Shown here piece after piece: positions 15,163 to 22,019 of a stretch of DNA of 34,416 nt (positions are counted from its first letter, which is position 1; each line of letters starts with the position of its first letter). The notes under the pieces are model-generated. The model searched no databases. It saw nothing but the letters and a program-made list of their open reading frames with translations, and was not told where the DNA came from. This DNA is from Thermoleophilia bacterium (GTDB lineage: Bacteria; Actinomycetota; Thermoleophilia; Gaiellales; JAICJC01): positions 1 through 34,416 of the forward strand of contig JAICYJ010000031.1 in NCBI GenBank assembly GCA_025934255.1, in the 5' to 3' direction. A program made the position numbers and the translations under genes.

Positions 15163-15390
15163 TTGCGACTGACCGAGCTGACCGCCGACCTGCAGACGCT
15201 CAGGGAGAACCTGGCCGACGAGCTGCTCGCGATCAACCGCTTCGAGGAGCAGGCCTTCTCGCTGTCGGACGAGGACGCGAAGGAGGCCGTGCAGCGGATC
15301 GTGGACGACAAGAAGGACCACGTCGCGCGGCTGCTGAAGCTCCTACAGAAGCTGGATGTGAAGCAGCGCGAGAAGATCGAGCACGCCTGA
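15163..15390 (+). CDS. small helical protein resembling ferritin-like hairpins
   Basis: This 75-residue, almost wholly helical protein starts at a TTG with AAAGGAG 5 nt upstream. The layout, DELLAINRFEEQAFSLSD, a short turn, then IVDDKKDHVARLLKLLQKLD, recalls the two-helix hairpin of ferritin-like and encapsulated ferritin (EncFtn) proteins. However, the ExxH metal motif of those families is KKDH here (Lys50, His53), so iron binding is doubtful. A TAGAGT box overlapping the upstream stop may be its promoter. It follows the threonine-synthase-like gene by 36 nt and may be co-transcribed with it. The function is unknown. Confidence 0.7.
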   Translation: MRLTELTADLQTLRENLADELLAINRFEEQAFSLSDEDAKEAVQRIVDDKKDHVARLLKLLQKLDVKQREKIEHA

Positions 15391-15418
15391 GGGCGGCTCG
15401 GCGAAACGTCGGCCGCGG

Positions 15419-15424
15419 TATACT
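15419..15424 (+). promoter_or_regulatory. -10 box of tRNA-Gly
   Basis: TATACT lies 14 nt before the mature tRNA. It is a strong -10 match, but no clear -35 is seen. Confidence 0.55.
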
Positions 15425-15438
15425 TGGCCCCCGCCGTT

Positions 15439-15512
15439 GCGGCTGTAGCTCAGTTGGCTAGAGCGTCTGCTTGCCATGCAGAAGGTCGAGGGTTCGAGTC
15501 CCTTCAGCCGCT
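15439..15512 (+). tRNA. tRNA-Gly (GCC)
   Basis: This is a 74-nt cloverleaf. The acceptor GCGGCTG (15439-15445) pairs with CAGCCGC (15505-15511), and U at 15512 is the discriminator usual for Gly. The D arm is TAGCTCAGTTGGCTAGAGC. The anticodon loop TTGCCAT carries GCC at 15473-15475. The T arm is GAGGGTTCGAGTCCCTTC. No CCA is encoded. Confidence 0.97.
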
Positions 15513-15728
15513 TCCCTCGCACACGCCAGGCCAAGCCGATCGACGCTCTTGGCGCCAATTGGCGAAGACGCTTCGATGGCGGCCCGGAACCGCCAGGCTC
15601 TCCTCCGAAGCATGATCTTCCCCCTGTTCGTTGACGGAGCGAGCCGACGTATCGCCTGCCTCGTGAAACCGTCAAGTGCGATCCGACACATAGTCGATCC
15701 CCCTGTTGAGTACGGCAGGGCCGCTCCG

Positions 15729-15752
15729 TCGGCCGGCCAGACGGCCGGCCGA
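15729..15752. repeat. perfect 10-bp hairpin, 4-nt loop
   Basis: TCGGCCGGCC at 15729-15738 and GGCCGGCCGA at 15743-15752 flank AGAC. It is very stable if transcribed. There is no U-run. Confidence 0.7.
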
Positions 15753-15839
15753 TCACGCAATGGCCGCGCCTGGCCGCCGGGCATCCCGACCGCCTGGGTT
15801 GAGCCGCCGGCGCGGCGACACCACCGTCGCTCAAGAAGC

Positions 15840-15882
15840 GTGAGGGCGGCAGCCTTCCCCCTGGGTGGTCTGCCGCCCTCAC
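15840..15882. repeat. perfect 13-bp inverted repeat, 17-nt loop
   Basis: GTGAGGGCGGCAG at 15840-15852 is exactly complementary to CTGCCGCCCTCAC at 15870-15882. Arm and loop lengths equal those of the repeat at 2521-2563, but the arm sequences are unrelated. Confidence 0.75.
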
Positions 15883-16044
15883 CGGACGCGCGCCATCCCC
15901 CAAGGCCATCTGGCGGAGCCGAGGCGCGCAGTCCAGGCAGGTCTTCCCGGGGTTAGGGGGGCGGTAAACATGACCGGAAGTCCTCGGCGATCCGTGCCCG
16001 ACAGGGCTACGATCAGACGGAACGTCCGGCGACCAGGAGGCGAC

Positions 16045-16332
16045 ATGTACGCGCGCGTAGCCACATTCCAGAGTGACCCCGCTGACATCGATCAGGCGAT
16101 CGCGATGGTTCGAGGCGAGGTCGAATCCAACCAGACGCAGCCGGGCCTGGAGGGCGCGAAGATGCTGATGCTGGTCGACCGCGAGACCGGCAAGGGAGTC
16201 GGCATCACGCTGTTTGAGAGCGAGCAGGCGATGCAGCGCGGAGACGCGGCGTTGAACGCCATGAGCCCGGGCGCCGGCGAGCGGCGCACCTCGGTCGAGT
16301 TCTTCGAGGTGCCGGTTCACACGGTCAGCTGA
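16045..16332 (+). CDS. ABM-like dimeric alpha/beta-barrel protein
   Basis: This 95-residue protein has the pattern of an antibiotic-biosynthesis-monooxygenase-like (ABM) ferredoxin fold. It opens MYARVATFQSDPADIDQAIA, and the second half is GVGITLFESEQAMQRGDAAL. Such proteins dimerise into a small barrel; members include heme-degrading and quinol-oxidising enzymes, but many have no known activity. The ATG has AGGAGG 5 nt upstream. The frame is open upstream, but those codons fall in the hairpin region. It precedes the DUF1326-DUF2182 pair by 38 nt on the same strand, although that pair has its own promoter-like sequence. Confidence 0.78.
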   Translation: MYARVATFQSDPADIDQAIAMVRGEVESNQTQPGLEGAKMLMLVDRETGKGVGITLFESEQAMQRGDAALNAMSPGAGERRTSVEFFEVPVHTVS

Positions 16333-16343
16333 TCGGTTAGGAT
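16316..16343 (+). promoter_or_regulatory. promoter of the DUF1326-DUF2182 pair
   Basis: TTCACA (16316-16321) and TAGGAT (16338-16343) are 16 nt apart. The -35 overlaps the end of the ABM-like gene. A GGAGGTGG ribosome-binding site (16360-16367) follows just before the ATG. Confidence 0.5.
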
Positions 16344-16370
16344 GGCCGGTCCTCAGACTGGAGGTGGTCC

Positions 16371-16973
16371 ATGTCCTGGAACCTCAAAGGCAGCTACGTC
16401 GAGACGTGTTCGTGCGAGCTGATGTGCCCGTGCAACCTGTCCTTCGACCACGGCGCCACCTATGACTTCTGCCGCGTGACGCTCGTCTTCAACATCCGCG
16501 AGGGGCAGATCGAGGGTACCGACATCAGCGGGCTCAAGGTCGCTGCCATCGCCGACACGCCGAAGGTCATGACCGAGGGAAACTGGCGGCTCGGCGTGTT
16601 CGTGGATGACCGAGCGACCGACGATCAGCTCGACAAGCTGGTCAAGGTCTTCGGCGGCCAGCTGGGCGGCCCGATGGCGGGGCTGGCCCCGCTCGTGGGC
16701 GAGATGCTCGGGGTGGAGCGAGCTGCGATCGAGGTGATCGACGACGGAGTCCGCCACAGCGTGCGCGTCGGCGACGTGATCGACTTCGAGATCGAGGACA
16801 TCGTGCCGTTCGGCGTCGAGACCGGCGAGCCCGTGCGGTTCGCCGGCATGTTCCACCCGGTCGGATCCGACCTGACGATGGCGGAGGCGAAGCGCTCGCG
16901 GATCAACGCGTTCGGCATCCAGTACGAGGGGAAGACCGGGCTCTCGACCTCAGAGTTCTCCTGGGCGGCGTGA
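16371..16973 (+). CDS. DUF1326 domain protein (copy 3)
   Basis: This 200-residue protein has the DUF1326 signature at Cys13, 15, 19 and 21 (CSCELMCPCN), after the lead-in MSWNLKGSYVET. This copy is the most typical of the family. It has an excellent GGAGGTGG Shine-Dalgarno. The DUF2182 membrane protein starts 4 nt after its stop, so the two are surely co-translated. That pairing suggests that the soluble CxCxxxCPC domain hands a metal, or another thiol-bound ligand, to a membrane partner; this is inference. No signal peptide is seen, so it acts in the cytoplasm. Confidence 0.9.
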   Translation: MSWNLKGSYVETCSCELMCPCNLSFDHGATYDFCRVTLVFNIREGQIEGTDISGLKVAAIADTPKVMTEGNWRLGVFVDDRATDDQLDKLVKVFGGQLGGPMAGLAPLVGEMLGVERAAIEVIDDGVRHSVRVGDVIDFEIEDIVPFGVETGEPVRFAGMFHPVGSDLTMAEAKRSRINAFGIQYEGKTGLSTSEFSWAA

Positions 16974-16977
16974 GGGC

Positions 16978-17802
16978 ATGATCGTCTCTGCGCCCGAGCG
17001 CGTCTCCGGCGCGGGGCTCGGCCCCGCGTTCGCGGCCGCTCGCGCCCGGCTCGGGTTGGTCGCGCTGCTGTTCGTCATCGCCGGCGCCGGCTGGTGGTGG
17101 ACCGCGGATCAGATGCGCGGGATGGACAACGGGCCGTGGACCGGCCTGGGGACGGCGGGCTGGTTCCTCGCGGTGTGGGTGGTCATGATGGCCGCCATGA
17201 TGTTCCCGTCCGTGGCCCCGACGGTGGCCCTGTATTCGAGGATGACCGGCCGGCGCTCGCTGGTTTCACCGATCGCGTTCGCGTCCGGATATCTCGTCAC
17301 GTGGGCCGCCGCCGGCGCGGCCGCGTTCGCCCTCGCTGCAGCCGGTGGTGCGGTCGCCGGTAACGTCCTGTCGTGGGACCGCGCCGGCCGGTGGGTTGCA
17401 GGGGCGACGCTGATCGTCGCAGCGGTCTACGAGTTGACACCACTCAAGGACGTCTGCCTCGGCAGGTGCCGCAGCCCGCTGGGGCTCTTGCTCGGCTCCT
17501 GGCGCGCCGGGCGGTTGGGCGCATTTCAGATGGGCGCGAAGAACGGGGCCTGGTGCGTGGGTTGCTGCTGGGCGCTGATGGCCGCGCTGTTTGCGCTGGG
17601 CGTCATGAGCATCGTCTGGATGGCGTTCGTCGCCGGGCTGATCGCGATCGAGAAGACCGTTCCGTGGCGCCGCGCCGCGGTCTACGGCACGGCCGCGATT
17701 CTGCTCGGGCTGGGCGTGCTGGTGCTGGTCGCCCCCGATGCGATCCCGGCCCTGACGACGCCGGGGACGAATCCCATGCCGCAGATGGGGATGGGCTCCT
17801 AG
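16978..17802 (+). CDS. DUF2182 predicted metal-binding membrane protein
   Basis: This 274-residue polytopic membrane protein matches DUF2182. Visible motifs are WVVMMAAMMFPSVAP (about residues 67-81), YELTPLKDVCLGRCRSP (151-167) and KNGAWCVGCCWALM (188-201). These put five conserved cysteines and many methionines in or beside membrane segments. The C terminus is Met-rich (NPMPQMGMGS). The residue pattern suggests soft-metal (copper-like) handling; no transport activity is established for the family to my knowledge. It starts 4 nt after copy 3 of DUF1326. It converges with a VIT1-type iron/manganese transporter gene, with stops 6 nt apart. Confidence 0.88.
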   Translation: MIVSAPERVSGAGLGPAFAAARARLGLVALLFVIAGAGWWWTADQMRGMDNGPWTGLGTAGWFLAVWVVMMAAMMFPSVAPTVALYSRMTGRRSLVSPIAFASGYLVTWAAAGAAAFALAAAGGAVAGNVLSWDRAGRWVAGATLIVAAVYELTPLKDVCLGRCRSPLGLLLGSWRAGRLGAFQMGAKNGAWCVGCCWALMAALFALGVMSIVWMAFVAGLIAIEKTVPWRRAAVYGTAAILLGLGVLVLVAPDAIPALTTPGTNPMPQMGMGS

Positions 17803-17808
17803 CGGCCC

Positions 17809-18507
17809 TCAGACGTTCGTCCCGACCAGGCGCCCGACGACCATGGTCAGCGCCATCGCCGCCACACCCCAGATCACCACCCGCAGCGTGCCCCGTCCGG
17901 GCGGTGCGCCGCCCAGCCGTGCGCCCATGAAGCCGGTCAGCCCCAGCGCCACCAGCGTCGCGGCCACCGTCAGCTCGATACGGGTGCCTGCCGGCGACAG
18001 GATCACTGCCAGCAGGGGCAACGCCGCGCCGACGGTGAACGAGGCGGCGGAGGCGCCCGCCGCCTGGAAGGGGTGGGCGTGGGACAGCTCGGTCATGCCC
18101 AGCTCGTCCCGCGCGTGTGCCGACAGCACGTCGCCGGCGCTGAGCTCGTCGGCCACCTGGTCGGCGAGTGCGGCCGAGAGCCCGCGGCTGCGGTAGATCG
18201 CGGCCAGCTCGTCGCGTTCGCCCGCCGGATCGTCGGTCAGCTCACGCCGCTCGAGGCTGAGGTCGGCGCGTTCGGCATCGGCCTGCGAGCTGACCGAGAC
18301 GTACTCCCCGGCCGCCATCGAGGCCGCCCCTGCCACCAGACCGGCGATGCCGGCGGTGAGGATCGCGGAGCGGCTCGAATCCGCCGCCGCGACGCCGACG
18401 ATGATCGCGGCGACCGAGACGATGCCGTCGTTCGCGCCCAGCACCGCCGCGCGCAGCCATCCTGAGCGGTAGCTGAGATGCGCCTCGGGGTGCCTCGCGG
18501 TCGTCAC
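17809..18507 (-). CDS. VIT1/CCC1-family Fe2+/Mn2+ transporter
   Basis: This 232-residue membrane protein of the VIT1/CCC1 family exports or sequesters Fe2+ or Mn2+. The first segment carries the family signature VLGANDGIVSVAAIIVGVA. The second carries GLVAGAASMAAGEYVSVSSQ, which lines the metal path. A charged cytoplasmic loop (residues about 78-135, rich in Glu and Asp) corresponds to the metal-binding domain. Three more membrane segments follow, making five as usual. It starts at a GTG, 6 nt after TAGGAT, so it is probably leaderless. Its position beside the DUF1326-DUF2182 pair strengthens the idea of a metal-handling neighbourhood. Confidence 0.92.
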   Translation of the reverse strand: MTTARHPEAHLSYRSGWLRAAVLGANDGIVSVAAIIVGVAAADSSRSAILTAGIAGLVAGAASMAAGEYVSVSSQADAERADLSLERRELTDDPAGERDELAAIYRSRGLSAALADQVADELSAGDVLSAHARDELGMTELSHAHPFQAAGASAASFTVGAALPLLAVILSPAGTRIELTVAATLVALGLTGFMGARLGGAPPGRGTLRVVIWGVAAMALTMVVGRLVGTNV

Positions 18508-18513
18508 GATCCG

Positions 18514-18519
18514 ATCCTA
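18514..18519 (-). promoter_or_regulatory. -10 box of the VIT1 gene
   Basis: On the minus strand this reads TAGGAT, followed by 6 nt and the GTG start. There is no Shine-Dalgarno. Confidence 0.5.
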
Positions 18520-18584
18520 GGTGCTGTCGTCCCTGCGGCGATGCGATGTGCTTCAGCCGACCAGCTTTGGCCGGCGGGTGCGGA

Positions 18585-20102
18585 TCATCCCGCGTCGAAC
18601 ACGATGCCCTGCGCCAGCGGCAGCTCGGTCGAGTAGTTGACCGTGGCCGTCTGTCGGCGCATGTATGCCTTCCACGCATCGGAGCCCGATTCGCGGCCGC
18701 CGCCGGTCTCCTTCTCGCCGCCGAAGGCGCCGCCGATCTCGGCGCCGCTGGGGCCGATGTTGACGTTCGCGATGCCGCAGTCGGATCCGGCCGGCGCCAG
18801 GAACCGCTCGCCCTCGCGCAGGTCACCGGTGAAGATGCAGGAGGACAGTCCCTGCGGGACGTCGTTGTGGAGATCCAGCGCCTGCTGCATGTCCGAGTAC
18901 GTCATCGCGTACAGCACCGGCGCGAACGTCTCCTCGCGCACGACGTCGGTCTGTCCGGGCATGCGCACGATCGCCGGCCGCACGTAGTACGCGTCCGGCC
19001 AGCGGTCGGCCAGCACCCGCTCGCCGCCGCTCACGGTGCCGCCGTCGGCGCGCGCCCGCTCGAGCGCCTTCTGCATGTCGTCGAAGCCTTCATGCGAGAT
19101 CAGCGGGCCGCAGAGCGTGCCCTGCTCGCGCGGGTCGTCTACCTGCACGCTCGCGTACGCCCGCTCAAGCCGATCGATCAGGGTGTCGGCCACCGACTCG
19201 TGCACGATCAGCCGCCGCAGCGACGTGCAGCGCTGGCCGCAGGTGCCGACAGCGGCGAACAGGATCGCCCGCACCGCCAGGTCGAGGTCGGCGCTGGGGG
19301 TGACGATCATCGCGTTGTTGCCGCCCAGCTCCAGCAGCGAGCGGCCCAGGCGCGCCGCCACCTTCGGGGCCATCGCGCGGCCCATTGCGGTCGATCCGGT
19401 CGCCGACACCAGCGGCACCCGCGGGTCGTCCACCAGCGCTCGCCCGGCGCTGCCGACGATCACCTCGACCAGCCCCTCCGGGGCGTCGCCGAAGCGCTCC
19501 AGCGCCCGCCGGAACAGCCCCTGACAGGCAAGCGCGGTCAGCGGCGTGCGCGAGGACGGCTTCCAGATCACCGGATCGCCGCACACGAGCGCCAGCGCGG
19601 CGTTCCAGCTCCAGACCGCGACCGGGAAGTTGAACGCGGTGATGATGCCCACAGGCCCCAGCGGGAGCCAGGTCTCCATCATCCGGTGCCCGGGCCGCTC
19701 GGATGCGATCGTGAGGCCGTACAGCTGCCGGGACAGCCCCACCGCGAAGTCGCAGATGTCGATCATCTCCTGCACCTCGCCCAGGCCCTCCTGGCCGATC
19801 TTGCCGGCCTCGAGGGTGACCAGCGCGCCCAGCGCCTCCTTCTCCTGGCGCAGCTCGTCGGCGAGCAGGCGCACCAGCTCTCCGCGCCGTGGTGCCGGCA
19901 TGTCGCGCCAGGCCCGGAACGCCTCCACCGACCGTGCGATCGCGGCCTCCGCGTCGACCTCGCTGGTCGAGTGGAGGTTCGCGATCACCTCGCCCGTGAT
20001 GGGCGTGCGCACCTCGAGATCGCCGCCGCGCAGGAGCGACGAGTCGATGCCGAGGCGGGTGAGCAGTGCGTCGGTGTCCTGTCCGGGGAGGGTCGTGGTC
20101 AT
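18585..20102 (-). CDS. ALDH7-family (aminoadipate-semialdehyde) dehydrogenase
   Basis: This 505-residue NAD-dependent aldehyde dehydrogenase is closest in motif to the ALDH7/AmaB group. That group oxidises alpha-aminoadipate semialdehyde in lysine breakdown. Diagnostic stretches are GTCGQRCTSLRRLIVHES around the catalytic Cys, LELGGNNAMIV with the general-base Glu, and GGEKETGGGRESGSDAWK near the C terminus. The last is a hallmark of this group. The start is an internal ATG with CGGAG 6 nt upstream. An ATG 39 nt earlier in frame is the alternative, but it sits on the promoter. It is divergent from the RmlD-like gene, with only 61 nt between starts. No lysine-pathway partner gene is in view, so the substrate remains inferred. 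Confidence 0.9.
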   Translation of the reverse strand: MTTTLPGQDTDALLTRLGIDSSLLRGGDLEVRTPITGEVIANLHSTSEVDAEAAIARSVEAFRAWRDMPAPRRGELVRLLADELRQEKEALGALVTLEAGKIGQEGLGEVQEMIDICDFAVGLSRQLYGLTIASERPGHRMMETWLPLGPVGIITAFNFPVAVWSWNAALALVCGDPVIWKPSSRTPLTALACQGLFRRALERFGDAPEGLVEVIVGSAGRALVDDPRVPLVSATGSTAMGRAMAPKVAARLGRSLLELGGNNAMIVTPSADLDLAVRAILFAAVGTCGQRCTSLRRLIVHESVADTLIDRLERAYASVQVDDPREQGTLCGPLISHEGFDDMQKALERARADGGTVSGGERVLADRWPDAYYVRPAIVRMPGQTDVVREETFAPVLYAMTYSDMQQALDLHNDVPQGLSSCIFTGDLREGERFLAPAGSDCGIANVNIGPSGAEIGGAFGGEKETGGGRESGSDAWKAYMRRQTATVNYSTELPLAQGIVFDAG

Positions 20103-20143
20103 GGCGATCTCCGTGAAAGAGTTGCGGGTCGGGGCGGACATCG

Positions 20144-20149
20144 AGTGTA
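20144..20149 (-). promoter_or_regulatory. -10 box of the ALDH7 gene
   Basis: On the minus strand this reads TACACT, about 42 nt before the ATG. It is only 2 nt from the -10 of the divergent gene, so the two promoters must compete for the same DNA. Confidence 0.35.
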
Positions 20150-20151
20150 GC

Positions 20152-20157
20152 TACGAT
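20152..20157 (+). promoter_or_regulatory. -10 box of a leaderless gene
   Basis: TACGAT is followed by 6 nt and the ATG at 20164. It supports that start over upstream in-frame codons that run into the ALDH7 gene. Confidence 0.5.
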
Positions 20158-20163
20158 CGGCGC

Positions 20164-21030
20164 ATGCAGGCGTCTGACACGGGCGCGCAGGCGGGCATCC
20201 TCGTGACCGGCGCGAGCGGCTATCTGGGCCGGGAGCTGCTGGCGCAGGCTCGGGCCGCCGGTCGTGCGGCGACCGGCACGCACCTCACGAACGCGACCGC
20301 CGACGTGTCCCTCGACGTCTGCGACCGTGCCGCCGTCGACGACCTGATGGCGCGCGTCAGACCGGGTGCCGTGGTGCACACCGCCTACCTGCAGGGGGGC
20401 GATCGGATGCGCCGGGTGAACGCCGACGGCGCGGCACACGTCGCGGCGGCCGCCGCACGGCACGGCGCCCGGCTGATCCACCTTTCCACCGACTTCGTGT
20501 TCGACGGGGAGCTGGCACGCCCGTACCGCGAGGATGACCCACCCAGGCCGGTCAACGAGTACGGCGCCTCCAAGCTGGATGGCGAGCGTGCCGTGCTGGA
20601 AGCGCACGGCGGCGCGCTGGTGGTGCGCACCTCGCTGATCTACGCCGGCGCGGAGCCGGCACCGGCCGAGCGGATGGTGCTGGACGCTGTGTCCGGCCGC
20701 GCGGACCTGGCCTTCTTCGAGGACGAGCTGCGCTCGCCGGTGGCCCGCGGCGACCTGGCGGCCGCGCTGCTGGAGCTGGCGGAGCTGTCGCAGCGCGGCG
20801 TGCTGCACCTGGCCGGCCCGGAACCCGTGTCGCGGCTCGAGTTCGCGCGGCTGATCGCGGCCCGACACGGCGCCGACCCGACCCGGCTGCGTGCCGGCCG
20901 CAGCGCCGCCCAGGCGGTGCGACGACCGCTCGACTGCGTGCTCGACTCGTCCCGCGCCTACCGGCTGCTGCAAACCCCGGTGCGGGGGGTTCGTGCGGTG
21001 CTCACCTCCCATCACAACGCCGCGCTCTAG
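20164..21030 (+). CDS. RmlD-like NAD(P)-dependent sugar reductase/epimerase
   Basis: This 288-residue extended short-chain dehydrogenase resembles dTDP-4-dehydrorhamnose reductase. The Rossmann nucleotide loop TGASGYLG is at residues 15-22. STDFVFDG and the catalytic YGASK motif follow near residues 105 and 137, with the RmlD-like RTSLIYAG after them. The rest of the rhamnose pathway is absent, so the true substrate is open. The start is fixed by a TACGAT box 6 nt upstream. The end of the gene overlaps the promoter of the heme A synthase gene. Confidence 0.85.
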   Translation: MQASDTGAQAGILVTGASGYLGRELLAQARAAGRAATGTHLTNATADVSLDVCDRAAVDDLMARVRPGAVVHTAYLQGGDRMRRVNADGAAHVAAAAARHGARLIHLSTDFVFDGELARPYREDDPPRPVNEYGASKLDGERAVLEAHGGALVVRTSLIYAGAEPAPAERMVLDAVSGRADLAFFEDELRSPVARGDLAAALLELAELSQRGVLHLAGPEPVSRLEFARLIAARHGADPTRLRAGRSAAQAVRRPLDCVLDSSRAYRLLQTPVRGVRAVLTSHHNAAL

Positions 21031-21033
21031 ACT
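21028..21033 (+). promoter_or_regulatory. -10 box overlapping the upstream stop
   Basis: TAGACT includes the TAG stop of the RmlD-like gene. It lies 8 nt before the GTG of the heme A synthase gene, again a leaderless layout. Confidence 0.45.
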
Positions 21034-21041
21034 TTCCAGCC

Positions 21042-21989
21042 GTGGCCACCGCCGAGCCCACCCTGTCTCGCGCACGCGGGCGCGCCGTCACGGCGCTGAC
21101 GTTCGAGCGCGCCGCGCTGATCACCCTGGGGCTGCTGTGGCTGGTGGTGGTGACCGGCGGCCTGGTGCGTCTCACCGCGTCCGGCCTGGGCTGTCCGCAC
21201 TGGCCGACCTGCGAGGCCCACAGCTTCGTGCCCAGCACGGGCTACCACTCGGTGATCGAGTTCTCGAACCGCGTGATCTCGGGCATCGCGATGGTCGCGG
21301 CCGTGATCACGGCGGTTATCGCGTTTCGCCTGCCGGGGCTGCAGCGAGCGGTGGCGTGGGGGGCGGCTGCGGCGGCGGCCGGCACCGTGGCCCAGGTGCC
21401 GCTGGGCGCGATCACGGTTGCCTTCGACCTCAACCCGCTGCTGGTGATGTCGCACTTCCTGCTGGCGATGGCCGTGGTGGCGGTCGCCACGTGGGTCACG
21501 TTCCATGCGGTCGACGGCGCTCACGGCGGCGGGCGCGAGCAACTGGTGTGGACGCGACCGGCGCTGCTGGGGGCGGCGGCGGTGGTGCTGTGCCTGGCGC
21601 TGGTCACGACCGGCGCGTTCGTCACGGCCGCCGGGCCGCACGCCGGTGCCACCGACCGGCCGATCGAGCGGTTCGGGGACTTCTACGACGCCACCTGGGT
21701 GCACGTGCGCGCGGCGGTGTCGTTTGCGACCGTGTTCCTGATCCTGGCGGTGGTGCTGTGGCGAACCGCACGCGGCAGCCTCGCCCAGCGGCTGTCCGTC
21801 GCCGGGGTGGTGCTGACGCTCTGTCAGCTGGCCGTCGGCGAGTACCAGTACCGCAACGGACTGCCGTGGGAGGTGATCGCGGTGCACGTCGCGATCGCCG
21901 GTACGCTGGTGATGACGATCGTGACGGTTGCCTCGCTCGTGGCGTATCCACCCGCATCGCGGGGAGCGGGATCACTCGAAAGGGGGTAG
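21042..21989 (+). CDS. ctaA: heme A synthase (CtaA/COX15 family)
   Basis: This 315-residue polytopic membrane protein converts heme O to heme A for cytochrome c oxidase. The first segments contain TGGLVRLTASGLGCPHWPTC, which matches the CtaA signature, including the conserved Cys pair (Cys51, Cys57). Conserved histidines for heme binding are seen at H69 before EFSNR, H138 (MSHFLLAM), VHVRAAVSF and AVHVAIAG. Eight membrane helices are expected and fit the hydrophobic pattern. It starts at a leaderless GTG. The expected neighbours ctaB and cox genes are not in the window. The diguanylate cyclase gene follows 30 nt downstream. Confidence 0.92.
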   Translation: MATAEPTLSRARGRAVTALTFERAALITLGLLWLVVVTGGLVRLTASGLGCPHWPTCEAHSFVPSTGYHSVIEFSNRVISGIAMVAAVITAVIAFRLPGLQRAVAWGAAAAAAGTVAQVPLGAITVAFDLNPLLVMSHFLLAMAVVAVATWVTFHAVDGAHGGGREQLVWTRPALLGAAAVVLCLALVTTGAFVTAAGPHAGATDRPIERFGDFYDATWVHVRAAVSFATVFLILAVVLWRTARGSLAQRLSVAGVVLTLCQLAVGEYQYRNGLPWEVIAVHVAIAGTLVMTIVTVASLVAYPPASRGAGSLERG

Positions 21990-22019
21990 GAGCCCGACCC
22001 CTCAGGCAGGACACTGAGA

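Larger units (their letters stand above)
15513..16044. other. intergenic region, no convincing gene
   Basis: About 530 nt after tRNA-Gly contains no reading frame with a supported start. ORFs touching the tRNA are artefacts of reading the tRNA as protein. The region holds a 12-bp palindrome (CGCCAATTGGCG, 15553-15564), a 10-bp hairpin and a 13-bp hairpin. No copy of the tRNA 3' end was seen downstream, so there is no sign of an integrated element. A TACGAT box at 16008-16013 probably serves the next gene. Confidence 0.5.

Noticed and set aside
15163..15390. Encapsulated ferritin (EncFtn) assignment
   Set aside because: The hairpin layout is similar, but the ExxH metal motif reads KKDH and no encapsulin gene is nearby.
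15458..15956. ORFs on both strands through tRNA-Gly (for example EGTRTLDLLHGKQTL)
   Set aside because: These are translations of the tRNA itself and of the hairpin gap, with no ribosome-binding site and no protein-like composition.
19165..21075. Minus-strand ORF of 636 codons
   Set aside because: It is the antisense or shifted frame of the RmlD-like and ALDH7 genes. Its Arg/Gly/Ala-rich composition is typical of shadow frames in GC-rich DNA.
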